A stretch of 64,000 bases of DNA from Collinsella tanakaei (GTDB taxonomy: Bacteria; Actinomycetota; Coriobacteriia; Coriobacteriales; Coriobacteriaceae): the NCBI RefSeq assembly GCF_021531055.1, contig NZ_JADYTL010000003.1, positions 1 through 64,000 of the forward strand, read 5' to 3'. This document shows, piece after piece, positions 24,746 to 33,495 of the stretch. The position numbers and the translations under genes are program-made. The notes beneath the pieces are model-generated. The model saw only the letters and a program-made list of their open reading frames with translations, was not told the DNA's origin and searched no databases. The number at the start of each line of letters is the position of its first letter. Positions within the stretch are counted from its first letter, which is position 1.

Positions 24746-26116
24746 TTAGATCAGCGGAATGGCACCGGTGAGCACCGCGACGACGCAGTAGATGATGAAC
24801 ATCGGGATGCCCCAGACGATGATCTGCTTCTGGTGCTCGCCGAAGTCGACCTCGCAGCGCTCGATCAGGATCCAGATCCAAGCGATGAGCGGGGTCGCGT
24901 AGTAGGTGGCCAGCGGGATCATGGCGCCAACGCCCATGGCGGTGGAGGAGATGCCGTACTGAGCAGCCAGGCCGGCGAGAACCGGCAGGATGCCGAAGTA
25001 GTAACCGTCGGAGGACAGGAAGATCATGCCCGGGATACCGAGGACGGCGACGAACAGCGGCAGCAGGTTCTCCATGCCGGCAGGCACCAGGCTCGCCAGG
25101 AACAGGGCGATGTCGTCACCCATACCGGAGTTGGTGAGGATGCCCATGAGGAAGCCGGAGGCGACGATCATGGCGGCGGCGGGCATGCCGTCCTCGAGGG
25201 CAGCAGCCAGACGATCCTTCTGCAGGTGGAAGTCGAAGCCGAAGTTCACGAGCAGGGCGAGGGCGAGGCCGCCGCCGAACAGCACCGCGGAGTTGGCATA
25301 GCCACCGATGAGCAGGACCATGATGATCACGGAGAGGATCAGGTTGAACCACACGAGCTTAGGACGCTTGTACTCGGGATCGTTGTTGCGCACGATGTCG
25401 CACATCTTCTCGAGCTCGGCATCGCTGATCTCAGCGGTCTTAGCCGGGTCGAAGCCGAGGCGAGCGCGCTCCTTCTTACCGAGGAACCACGCGACGAAGA
25501 CGCAGTACACGAGCGCAACAGCCATGCCCGGGATGAGCAGCGGGAAGAGCTCGGTCACGTCGAGGTTCAACGCGGAAAGGACGCGGGCAAGCGGGCCGCC
25601 CCACGGGGACATGTTGAAGACCGACGTGGGCAGGCAGATGAGCAGCGCCAGGTAGGGCGTGCGGATGCCGAACTGCTTGTACAGCGACACGAAGGCGGCC
25701 GTGGTGATCAGGACCGTGGAGGTGCCGTCGCCGTCAAGGGAGACGCCGGCAGCGACCAACGTGGAGGCGACCATGATCTTCATGGGGTCGCCCTTGACCA
25801 GCTTGATCATGGCAATGACCAGCGGATCGAACAGACCGACCTGCATCATGAGGGTGAAGTAGGTGCAGGCGAACAGGACCATCATAGCGGAGCGCACGGT
25901 ACCTGCGGAAACCTCGCCATCCTCAACGGCGTAGAACACACCGCTGTAGACCCACTCGAAGACGTCGAGGACGTTCTGACCGGTGATGAGGCAGAAGATG
26001 ATACCGGCGGCCAGGGGCACGACGGCAAGGCCGACATACGGGCTGAGCCAGCGCTTCATGACACCGATAATGAAGATGAGAATCATGATAAGGCCGACAG
26101 CTGCAGCAAGAGTCAT
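24746..26116 (-). CDS. CitMHS-family citrate/tricarboxylate transporter
   Basis: 456 residues with about twelve membrane segments. Family landmarks include ASTLVAAGVSLDGDGTSTVLI, LPTSVFNMSPWGGP, and SSDGYYFGILPVL near the C-terminus. CitMHS proteins import metal-citrate complexes or protonated citrate by proton symport. The ATG is preceded by AAAGGAGGG. It follows hydratase 2 by 130 bases on the same strand and ends in a strong terminator, so the two form an operon. This gives the block its uptake step; trans-aconitate or tricarballylate are possible substrates besides citrate. Confidence 0.92.
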   Translation of the reverse strand: MTLAAAVGLIMILIFIIGVMKRWLSPYVGLAVVPLAAGIIFCLITGQNVLDVFEWVYSGVFYAVEDGEVSAGTVRSAMMVLFACTYFTLMMQVGLFDPLVIAMIKLVKGDPMKIMVASTLVAAGVSLDGDGTSTVLITTAAFVSLYKQFGIRTPYLALLICLPTSVFNMSPWGGPLARVLSALNLDVTELFPLLIPGMAVALVYCVFVAWFLGKKERARLGFDPAKTAEISDAELEKMCDIVRNNDPEYKRPKLVWFNLILSVIIMVLLIGGYANSAVLFGGGLALALLVNFGFDFHLQKDRLAAALEDGMPAAAMIVASGFLMGILTNSGMGDDIALFLASLVPAGMENLLPLFVAVLGIPGMIFLSSDGYYFGILPVLAGLAAQYGISSTAMGVGAMIPLATYYATPLIAWIWILIERCEVDFGEHQKQIIVWGIPMFIIYCVVAVLTGAIPLI

Positions 26117-26246
26117 GAATTCCCTCCTTTACCGTTGCGGACGATTCCCACCGGGGAAATCAGTCCATGTTCCATTGCATATATGAAGCCAAGCGCGCAG
26201 GCCAGCATGGCAGCTGATAGGCTGACCCGCGCGCTCGCGCGTCACC

Positions 26247-28526
26247 TTAGTTGTGACGGTTGTAGTTGATCAGGCAACCATCGAGGATGATCTGGCGCTC
26301 GTCGTCCGTGAGCGGGGCGGTGTAGAGGGCCATGGTGCCCGCCACCTTGCCGTCGCGGATGATGTGACCGACAAACTCGCTCTTGCCGGTGGCGATGGCC
26401 TCGCGCACACCGGGCACGAAGATCCAGTCGCCCGGCTCGAAGGCGGGCTCGTCATCGGACTGGAAGGGCAGCATGCCCCAGTTGATGACGTTGGAGCGGT
26501 AGCGCTTGGTGGCATACTGCTCGCAGATGTTGGCCAGGCCGCCGAGCACGCGCTGGCAGCTCGCCGCCTGCTCGCGGGCAGAGCCGTCGCCGGGCTTGAT
26601 GGCGTAGACCATGGAGCCGATCTCGGTGTTGGAGGCATCGACCTCGGGCACCACGGTGCGGGCCGCCTCGTAGACGTCGGCGATGGCGGCGGGCACGTTG
26701 CCCTCCTTGCGCTCGGCCTCGAGCACGGCGGTGTCCTTGGCGCGGCCGACGTAGGCCGGATCGCGGCGGGACAGGGCGAACTCGGCAAGACCCAGCGGGT
26801 TGGAGCGGTAGGACGAGGTCTCGCCGGACGGGATGAGCTCGTCGGTGGTGGTCACCGGGTCGAGGATCTTGGAGCAGACCTGGAGCAGGGCGTTCTCACC
26901 GAGCGCCTCCATCTCGGGCCAGTCCTTGATGTTGGGGCCGTAGCACAGCGGCTCCTCTTCCTTGGCCTCGGAGAAGCCCTGGAAGACGCGGTGATCGTAG
27001 GACGAGGCGTCGAACTCGTGCTCGGGCACGTTGCCCCAGCAGTCGAGCGTCTCGGCGGAGGTCAGCACGCCGCCGTTGGCAGCGGTCGCGGCGATGGAGC
27101 GGGCGTCCATGAGCGCCACGGCAGCCATCTGCCCCTGGCCGGGCTTGGAGCCCTCGCGGTTGGGGAAGTTGCGGGTGGTGTGGCGGATGGACAGCGTGTT
27201 GTTGGCCGGCGTGTCGCCCGCGCCGAAGCAGGGGCCGCAGAACGCCGTGCGGATGATGGCTCCGGCCTGCATGAGATCGAAGATCGCGCCCTTCTTGACC
27301 AGGTCGGCGAAGACCGGCTGGGAGGAGGGGTACACGGAGAGATTGAACGCGCCGTCGCCGCAGCTCTTGCCGCGCAGGGCGTTGGCGGCCTCGATGACGT
27401 TGGTGTAGTTGCCGCCCGCGCAGCCGGCGATGGTGCCCTGCTGCACGTGCAGACCGGCGGCGTCAACCTTGCCGCGCAGGTCGAGCGAACCGGCGCGACC
27501 GGCGATCTCGTCGGCGTGGGCCTCGACGGAGGCCAGGATCTCGTCCAGGTTGCCGTTGAGCTCGTCGATGGTGAAGACGTTGCTCGGGTGGAACGGCAGG
27601 GCGATCATCGGACGGATCTTGGAGAGGTCGACGCGCACGCAGCCGTCGTAGTAGGCGACCTTCTCGGGGTCGAGCTGACGGAACTCGTCACCGCGACCGT
27701 GGTCGGCCAGGTACTTCTGCGTGTCGGCATCGGTGCGCCAGATGGAGGACAGGCAGGTGGTCTCGGTCGTCATGACGTCGACGCCGTTGCGGTAGTCGGT
27801 GGTCATGCTCGCGACGCCGGGGCCGACGAACTCCATGACCTTGTTCTTGACGTAACCGCACTCGTAGACGGCGCCGATGATCGCGAGCGCGATATCCTGC
27901 GGGCCGACGAAGGGCGCGGGCTCGCCCTCGAGGTAGATGGCGATGACCTCGGGCGTGGCGACATCGTAGGTCTGACCGAGGAGCTGCTTGACGAGCTCGC
28001 CGCCACCCTCGCCGATGGCCATGGTGCCCAGGGCGCCGTAGCGGGTGTGGGAGTCGGAGCCGAGGATCATCTTGCCGCCGCCGGCCATCATCTCGCGCAT
28101 GTACTGGTGGATGACGGCGATGTGGGGCGGAACGTAGATGCCGCCGTAGTGCTTGGCAGCGGACAGGCCGAAGAGGTGATCGTCCTCGTTGATGGTGCCG
28201 CCCACCGCGCACAGCGAGTTATGGCAGCAGGTGAGCACGTACGGGATCGGGAATTTGGTCAGGCCGGAGGCCTTGGCGGTCTGGACGATGCCGACATAGG
28301 TGATGTCGTGGCTCGTCAACGCATCGAACTTGATCTTGAGGTTGGCCTCATCGCCGGAGGTGTTGTGATCCTGCATGATGCGATAGGCGATCGTGCCCTT
28401 GCGCGCGGAATCGGCGTTCACCTCCTCGCCGGTCATGCCCTTGATGGCATCGACCTCGTTTGCCGGGACGACGGTCTCGCCGTCAACGAGGTAGACGCCT
28501 CCTTCGTACAGCTTCACAGCATCCAT
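26247..28526 (-). CDS. Aconitase-superfamily hydratase, paralogue 2 (YbhJ-like)
   Basis: 759 residues from the ATG at 28526 (GGGGAGTG upstream). It has the same opening ([17 protein letters not shown]), the same Fe-S segments ([25 protein letters not shown]) and the same ending (DGCLINYNR) as paralogue 1. It lacks the shared operator of paralogue 1. Instead, a palindrome at 28618-28637 lies between it and a divergent lysR gene, so the two copies seem to answer to different regulators. It is co-transcribed with the CitMHS transporter. Two copies under separate control suggest different substrates or conditions. Confidence 0.88.
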   Translation of the reverse strand: MDAVKLYEGGVYLVDGETVVPANEVDAIKGMTGEEVNADSARKGTIAYRIMQDHNTSGDEANLKIKFDALTSHDITYVGIVQTAKASGLTKFPIPYVLTCCHNSLCAVGGTINEDDHLFGLSAAKHYGGIYVPPHIAVIHQYMREMMAGGGKMILGSDSHTRYGALGTMAIGEGGGELVKQLLGQTYDVATPEVIAIYLEGEPAPFVGPQDIALAIIGAVYECGYVKNKVMEFVGPGVASMTTDYRNGVDVMTTETTCLSSIWRTDADTQKYLADHGRGDEFRQLDPEKVAYYDGCVRVDLSKIRPMIALPFHPSNVFTIDELNGNLDEILASVEAHADEIAGRAGSLDLRGKVDAAGLHVQQGTIAGCAGGNYTNVIEAANALRGKSCGDGAFNLSVYPSSQPVFADLVKKGAIFDLMQAGAIIRTAFCGPCFGAGDTPANNTLSIRHTTRNFPNREGSKPGQGQMAAVALMDARSIAATAANGGVLTSAETLDCWGNVPEHEFDASSYDHRVFQGFSEAKEEEPLCYGPNIKDWPEMEALGENALLQVCSKILDPVTTTDELIPSGETSSYRSNPLGLAEFALSRRDPAYVGRAKDTAVLEAERKEGNVPAAIADVYEAARTVVPEVDASNTEIGSMVYAIKPGDGSAREQAASCQRVLGGLANICEQYATKRYRSNVINWGMLPFQSDDEPAFEPGDWIFVPGVREAIATGKSEFVGHIIRDGKVAGTMALYTAPLTDDERQIILDGCLINYNRHN

Positions 28527-28617
28527 GTGCACTCCCCTACGTCGAATGTGTGGACGTTCGATGGTGCCAGTATCCCTACACAGACTGTCCACATCAAATA
28601 CTATGTTTCGATGGAGT

Positions 28618-28637
28618 CCATAGTGGTTAACCTATAG
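28618..28637. promoter_or_regulatory. Candidate LysR operator between hydratase 2 and lysR
   Basis: CCATAGTGGTTAACCTATAG is an imperfect dyad centred on GTTAAC, with the T-N11-A spacing usual for LysR boxes. It is 92 bases before hydratase 2 and about 210 before the divergent regulator. The rest of 28527-28843 shows no gene. Confidence 0.45.
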
Positions 28638-28843
28638 TAGCAGCTCATCATACATGTTAGCTGGTTACTACTTTTTGATACCAGCAAAGTTCTCCCGCCG
28701 AACGGTCGTTTATTGGCTACTGTTGCTTGTAACGGGCAAAATCGGCAGATTCCGACTTTCCGTATCGGGTATAGCCATTTGAATGTTTCTACCTATTTGG
28801 CCGGTATGACCGACGGCACGGCATGGTGAACAAGGGGGACCGC

Positions 28844-29779
28844 GTGAACGACCGAGAGCTCACCTACGTCAAAACCATCGCGGAAGAAGGCAGCGTCTCG
28901 GCTGCCGCGCGCAAGCTCTATATCGCCCAGCCGTCGCTCTCGCAATCGCTCCAGCGCATCGAGGATGGGCTCGGTACCAAGCTGTTCGACCGCACGCCGT
29001 CCGGTCTTCGGCTCACGCAGGCGGGCAAAAAGTACCTGACGATGGCGAACCGCGTCCTCAAGCTGTACGAGGACCTGCAAACCGAACTCTCCGACATGGA
29101 GCAGCTGGCGGCCGGTAGCGTCACGTTCGGCACCACGCGCTTGCTCGGCAAGATCCTGCTGCCCCACGTGCTGCCCGAGTTCCACAAGCGCTATCCGAAT
29201 ATCAAACTGAGCATCGTCGAGGGCAACTCCAAACAGCTCGACCGCGCGCTCACGGCGTGCGAGATCAACTTCGCCGTCATGCACCGCCTTATGGGCGAGG
29301 GCAGCCGGCACATCGACTACGACGTGTTCTGGAAGGATCCTTTCGTGGTCACCGTGCCGAGCGACAGCCCGCTGGTCGCCAAGGCGACCCCGCGCGATTC
29401 GTACCCCCACCCCGTCATCGACATCCGCGAACTTGCCGACGAGCCGCTGATCACCGTGCCGTACGGACAGCGCATCCGCCAGGTGATCGACACGTCGTTC
29501 ATGCGGGCGAACGTCCGGCCGAACATCATCTTGGAGGTTCGCGACTACACGACCGCGCAGAGCCTCGCCGCCCGCGGGATGGGCTACACCATCGGCCCGC
29601 AGAGCTACACGCAGCTCGCGGACCTCGAGGGTACCGACGTGAGCTTCCTGTCGCTGGATGAGCGCCATAACGCGGCATGGGCCCTGTGCATCGCCACGTT
29701 TGGGAACACCACACTGTCGCGCGCCGACATCGAGCTGATCCAGTTCTTCGAGGACGTCATCGCCAACACCATGGAATAG
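28844..29779 (+). CDS. LysR-family regulator, divergent from hydratase 2
   Basis: 311 residues from GTG at 28844, chosen because GGGGGA precedes it and the product then starts right at the helix-turn-helix (VSAAARKLYIAQPSLSQSL). An alternative start 21 bases upstream has no ribosome site. The effector-binding domain follows from about residue 85. By position it should control the hydratase 2-CitMHS operon. It is not closely similar to the regulator at 15884. Confidence 0.9.
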   Translation: MNDRELTYVKTIAEEGSVSAAARKLYIAQPSLSQSLQRIEDGLGTKLFDRTPSGLRLTQAGKKYLTMANRVLKLYEDLQTELSDMEQLAAGSVTFGTTRLLGKILLPHVLPEFHKRYPNIKLSIVEGNSKQLDRALTACEINFAVMHRLMGEGSRHIDYDVFWKDPFVVTVPSDSPLVAKATPRDSYPHPVIDIRELADEPLITVPYGQRIRQVIDTSFMRANVRPNIILEVRDYTTAQSLAARGMGYTIGPQSYTQLADLEGTDVSFLSLDERHNAAWALCIATFGNTTLSRADIELIQFFEDVIANTME

Positions 29780-29868
29780 GCGGCCAACCTCGCTTCACGC
29801 ATGGGCGAAGTTTTATGCACGGGTCGCGTGGTCAAAAGAGGGGCCTACATCGTTCGTTTCTCGCGCGC

Positions 29869-30083
29869 GTTACAAAAATGAACACTTTCTAGTTGAATGG
29901 AGCGCCCGGAAGCGCCGATGCGACCCGATATGCCCCACCAAACCATGCCGCGCCCGCGATTGGCGACACGTTCGCTCTCTGAAGGACGGTATTACTGACA
30001 AAACGGCCGTATATTCTAGACCGATTTTTGCATATATCTGTCAAAGCCTGTTTTTCCAACTAGAAAGTGCCCATTTTTGTAAC
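29869..30083. mobile_element. 215-bp MITE-like element with 27-bp terminal inverted repeats
   Basis: The left end (29869-29895) begins GTTACAAAAATG and ends CACTTTCTAGTTG; the right end (30057-30083) is its complement with 2 mismatches in 27. No transposase is encoded inside. The element is AT-richer than its surroundings and sits between convergent genes. A clear target duplication is not visible. The rest of 29780-30276 contains no gene. Confidence 0.6.
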
Positions 30084-30208
30084 CGCCGGCGCAAACGAAC
30101 GTCTGCGCGCACTCGATGGGCCGGTATGGCCCGTCCAACGTGAAAAACGGCAGACCCGATTTCACGTACCTTCGATATGCGACTATGTGGGGCCTCATTT
30201 CATGCGAC

Positions 30209-30249
30209 GCGGGCGCACCCGAGGAACAAGCTGCCTCGGGCGCGCCCGC
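30209..30249. repeat. GC-rich hairpin behind prpF
   Basis: Sixteen-base arms 30209-30224 and 30234-30249 pair with one mismatch around a 9-base loop. There is no T-run on either strand. It may end or protect the icd-prpF message. Confidence 0.55.
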
Positions 30250-30276
30250 AACGTAAGCCGTAAACGTGACGCGCTC

Positions 30277-31422
30277 CTATTTGCGCACGTATACCGTACC
30301 GTCCATGATACGGCGCGCGGTGCGCTGAACAGCGACGCTGGGCAGCTCGTACGATCCGTCGGAGCCCTCGACCAGATCGGGCACCATGGTCATCACGCCG
30401 CTCGGATGGCCGATACGCACCGTACCGGGCTTGGCGAGCACTCCCCCGCATACCTCGTGCGCGATGGAACCCTCGAGCATCGCAGCGACCGAAATCGCGC
30501 TCGCCGCCGTGAGCGGACATGCCTTATGGCACTTGAACACCGAGATGACGCGGGCGCACACATCCATATCGGACGCCGAGACCTCCTTGCCGGCGATGTC
30601 GGTATAGCTCACCGGCGCGGTCACGAACCCGACTTTGGGAACCGCCGGGCTGTTCGCGGTCGCGTCGGCAAGATCGGTTGCGAAGCCCATCTCGACGGCA
30701 GCCGCCCCGCGGATCGCCTCGAGCAGCTCGGCTGCCCGTGCGTCGGCATCGACGTCGGCCGGCAGCTCGGTGCCCGAAAGGCCGATATCGGATGCGCGCA
30801 CGACGACCAAGGGATTGGACACGTCGAGAATCGTCGCCTCGATCGTCCCGTGACCGGGAACCTCGAGCGTCTCGCGGACCTGGCCCGTCGGAAGCAGGAC
30901 GCCGGTCTTGGCACCCGCCGGGTCGAGGAACTTGACGAGCAGCTCGGCGGCGGTGCCGTCGACGCCCGCGATCGCGCAGTCGCCGTCCTGGGCGAATGTA
31001 TGCGTATCGGGATCGATGGGCACGGTCACGTCGATGTACTTGTCGGTATTGCGGTTGAGCATGTGCACCGTCGTGATGGGCTCCACGACCTCGACCAGGC
31101 CCTCCTCCACGGCGAAGGGACCGACCGCGGAGGTCATGTTGCCGCAGTTGGACTTGAAGTCGACCTGGGCCTTGCCCACGATCACCTGCCCGACCTCGTA
31201 CTCGACGTCGATACCCGGCTCGTCGCTCTTCCAGACGATGACGATCTTGTTGTTGGACGAAACGGTGCCGCCCATGCCGTCGATCTGCTTGGGATCGGGG
31301 TTGCCCATCACCTGCAGGAAGATCTCGTCCCATTCGGCGCGGTCCGCCGGCAGGTCCTCGCGCAGGAACATGCAGCCCTTGCTGGTGCCGCCGCGCATGT
31401 ATACGGTCTTGAATTTCCTCAT
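30277..31422 (-). CDS. prpF: PrpF-family isomerase (methylaconitate/aconitate isomerase)
   Basis: 381 residues from the ATG at 31422 (GAGGAGC upstream). The N-terminus FKTVYMRGGTSKGCMFL, the segments QIDGMGG, DFKSNCGNMTSAVGPFA and DVCARVISVFKCHKACPLT are typical of PrpF. PrpF shares the diaminopimelate-epimerase-like fold; proven members isomerise methylaconitate, and others have been described for aconitate. Catalytic-type Cys and Lys-rich segments are present. It follows the dehydrogenase with a 78-base gap that holds a small hairpin, so an operon is likely. Here cis/trans isomerisation of aconitate would connect trans-aconitate to aconitase. That is inference. Confidence 0.88.
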   Translation of the reverse strand: MRKFKTVYMRGGTSKGCMFLREDLPADRAEWDEIFLQVMGNPDPKQIDGMGGTVSSNNKIVIVWKSDEPGIDVEYEVGQVIVGKAQVDFKSNCGNMTSAVGPFAVEEGLVEVVEPITTVHMLNRNTDKYIDVTVPIDPDTHTFAQDGDCAIAGVDGTAAELLVKFLDPAGAKTGVLLPTGQVRETLEVPGHGTIEATILDVSNPLVVVRASDIGLSGTELPADVDADARAAELLEAIRGAAAVEMGFATDLADATANSPAVPKVGFVTAPVSYTDIAGKEVSASDMDVCARVISVFKCHKACPLTAASAISVAAMLEGSIAHEVCGGVLAKPGTVRIGHPSGVMTMVPDLVEGSDGSYELPSVAVQRTARRIMDGTVYVRK

Positions 31423-31500
31423 AACGCGCTCCTCATACGTGCTCGCAAACGGGATGTGCCCCCGCCTGCGCGAGGGCACACCTGGAGGGCTGTTTTCTCG

Positions 31501-32676
31501 TTATCCGAGCTTCTGGATGGTCTCGATCAGGTAATCGGTGAAATCGGTCGAGGTCGGGCCGTCGCCGAAGCCCATGACGACACGACGCTCGGTGTCGCAG
31601 CAGATGTCGAGCGCCTGCTCGAGCTTCGCGCGGCGCTCGGGGAAGCCGATGTGGCCCACGAGCAGGCCGGCGGCGCGGATGACGCTGCAGGGGTTCGCCC
31701 ACGGCGACAGACCCTGCTCGGCCAGCGTGGGCGCCGTGCCGTGGATGGCCTCGAACAGTGCGTGCTGGCTGCCGAGGTTCGCCGACGCGGCGGAGCCCAG
31801 ACCGCCCTGGTGCTCGGCGGCGATGTCGGTCACGATGTCGCCGTAGAGGTTGGGCAGCACGATGACCTGGAAATCCTTGTTGAAATCGGGATCCATGAGC
31901 TTGGCGGCCGTCGCGTCGACCAGACGGGTCTGGACGGTGATGTCGGGGTACTCGCGCTCGGCGACGTCGCAGATGATCTGCTGGAAGTTGCCGTCGGCGT
32001 GCTTGACGATGTTGGCCTTGGTGATCACCGTGACGGTCGTCTTGCCGTTGGCGCGGGCGTAGTTGAGCGCCATGCGGGCGAGGCGCTCGGTACCGGGCAG
32101 CGTGCAGACCTTGAAGTCGACGGCGAGGTCGTCGGTGACCTGGATACCCTTGTCACCCCAGATGTACTCGCCCTCGAGGTTCTCGCGGAAGAACGTCCAG
32201 TCGATGCCCTTGTCGGCCATGCGGATGGGACGCATGCCCACGAACAGGTCGAGGCCGCGACGCAGCAGGCTGTTGGCGCTCACGAGGTTGGGGTACGGAT
32301 CGCCGGGGCGCGGCGTGGTGAGGGGGCCCTTGAGCAGCACGTCGCACTCGAGGGCGGCGTCCAGGACATCCTGCGGCAGCGACTCGCCGAGCGCGGCGCG
32401 GCGCTCGATGGTCAGGCCCTCGATGTGACGAAGCTCGACGCGACCAGACTCGATCTGGTCGGCGAGCAGGCACTCGAGCACGCGGACCGCCTGGGCCACG
32501 ATGGTGGGGCCGATGCCGTCACCGGGCAGGATGCCGATGGTGATGTGGTCGAGCTTCGTGTAATCCTTGGGCGCGCCGTCCTGGCGCACGCGCTCGATGC
32601 GCTCGAGCTCTCCGGCGATCAACTCGCCGAAGCGCTTGGTCGCACGCTCGATGGCCTCCTGATCTGCTGCGTTCAT
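31501..32676 (-). CDS. icd: Isocitrate dehydrogenase-like beta-decarboxylating dehydrogenase
   Basis: 391 residues from the ATG at 32676 (GGGAGG upstream). The family motifs are GILPGDGIGPTIV, the substrate loop NSLLRRGLDLFVGMRPI, FRENLEGEYIWGDKG, the catalytic KANIVKHADGNF, the metal site DxxNKDFQVIVLPNLYGDIVTD and the cofactor loop EAIHGTAPTLAEQG. It converts isocitrate to 2-oxoglutarate and CO2 if the assignment is right. Isopropylmalate, homoisocitrate and tartrate dehydrogenases belong to the same family. Context with aconitase and the shared operator favours isocitrate. The segment after the catalytic loop lacks the NADP-specific residues I would expect, so NAD is possible. Confidence 0.85.
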   Translation of the reverse strand: MNAADQEAIERATKRFGELIAGELERIERVRQDGAPKDYTKLDHITIGILPGDGIGPTIVAQAVRVLECLLADQIESGRVELRHIEGLTIERRAALGESLPQDVLDAALECDVLLKGPLTTPRPGDPYPNLVSANSLLRRGLDLFVGMRPIRMADKGIDWTFFRENLEGEYIWGDKGIQVTDDLAVDFKVCTLPGTERLARMALNYARANGKTTVTVITKANIVKHADGNFQQIICDVAEREYPDITVQTRLVDATAAKLMDPDFNKDFQVIVLPNLYGDIVTDIAAEHQGGLGSAASANLGSQHALFEAIHGTAPTLAEQGLSPWANPCSVIRAAGLLVGHIGFPERRAKLEQALDICCDTERRVVMGFGDGPTSTDFTDYLIETIQKLG

Positions 32677-32756
32677 GGCGTCCTCCCTGCCGTTCGCATG
32701 TTTACTCGGGACCGAATCCGGCCCTGAGTATATGGTGCTACGGCCCAGGCGGCCAA

Positions 32757-32796
32757 TCCAATTGAAAGCATGCATGCATCTATGCCGCCGCGGCAT
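32757..32796 (-). promoter_or_regulatory. Operator-promoter element of icd-prpF
   Basis: In gene direction the perfect dyad ATGCC-GCCGC-GGCAT (32782-32796) is followed by GGCATAGATGCATGCATGC and CTTTCAATTGGA. The element starts 81 bases from the icd ATG. It abuts a PE1 palindrome. Confidence 0.75.
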
Positions 32797-32895
32797 GGCG
32801 CGGATGTAATTTCACCCCAGGGGTTTTGTTGCACCGGGCCGCCCATTGGGCGGCCCGGTGCAACAAAACCCCTGGGGTGAAATTACATCCGCGCC
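32797..32895. repeat. PE1 palindrome, 99 bases, perfect
   Basis: Arms are exact complements. Outer layer GGCGCGGATG, middle layer TAATTTCACCCCAGGGG with TTTTGTTGCACCGG, inner layer GGCCGCCCA. It occupies the whole space between the icd operator and the stop of ybaK. Confidence 0.95.
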
Positions 32896-32900
32896 GGGAC

Positions 32901-33380
32901 TTACGCTTCCTCGCGCCAGCCGCGGCAGACGTCGACCCAGCCCTCGGCGCGCGTCGCCTGCTCGAGCTCGGGAATCGTCAGGCGCACGCCGCTGTGGTCG
33001 TTGCCGCACGCGGGGTACACCACCTCGAAACGGCGCAGCGACTCATCCAAAAACACGCGAGCGCCCGGCTTGGCACCGAAGGGGCACACGCCGCCCGGCG
33101 CATGGCCCACGAGTCCCTCGACCACGTCGCCGGGAATCATCTTGGCCTTGGTATGGAACACCTGCTTGAACATGCTGTTGTTCACGCGCGCGTCACCGGC
33201 GCATAGCACGAGCACCGGCACCTCGTCCACCAGGAACGCCATCGTCTTGGCGATATGCTCCGGCTTGCATCCGAGCGCCTCCGCGGCCTCCTCGACCGTC
33301 GAACTCGGCGCCTCGGTCGCGATCACGCGATCGCCCAAACCGATGCTATCCAGATATGCTTTCGCGACATCGAACGACAT
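32901..33380 (-). CDS. ybaK: YbaK/EbsC-family aminoacyl-tRNA deacylase
   Basis: 159 residues from the ATG at 33380. The fold is that of YbaK/ProX trans-editing enzymes, which hydrolyse Cys-tRNA(Pro) or Ala-tRNA(Pro) in the cytoplasm. Landmarks are EAAEALGCKPEHIAKTMAFL, the lysine in the NSMFKQVF segment, GGVCPFGAKPG and VYPACGNDHSGVRLTI. The gene stands alone, downstream of the icd operator but facing the same way as icd. Which mischarged tRNA is the substrate cannot be told. Confidence 0.88.
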   Translation of the reverse strand: MSFDVAKAYLDSIGLGDRVIATEAPSSTVEEAAEALGCKPEHIAKTMAFLVDEVPVLVLCAGDARVNNSMFKQVFHTKAKMIPGDVVEGLVGHAPGGVCPFGAKPGARVFLDESLRRFEVVYPACGNDHSGVRLTIPELEQATRAEGWVDVCRGWREEA

Positions 33381-33459
33381 GTTTCGCCCATCCTCTCGTT
33401 CGGCAAACCATCCAATACTAGCGTCGCGGCGCGCGGGGCCAGCATCGCACGTCCGCATG

Positions 33460-33490
33460 GGTTGGAACGAACACGTCCCCAACCAACCTA
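33460..33490. repeat. Single-arm fragment of the PE3 palindrome
   Basis: GGGTTGGAACGAACACGTCC followed by CCAACCAACC resembles one arm of the PE3 element at 36007-36079. A similar fragment (GGGGAAGGAACACGTCCCC) lies near 15853. Confidence 0.5.
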
Positions 33491-33495
33491 TTGCG

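Noticed and set aside
30016-30198. 60-codon minus-strand frame in the MITE region
   Set aside because: No ribosome site and it runs across the right terminal inverted repeat; more likely chance.
19212-32676. Complete methylcitrate cycle
   Set aside because: PrpD- and PrpF-family genes are present but prpB (lyase), prpC (synthase) and propionate activation are not in the window.
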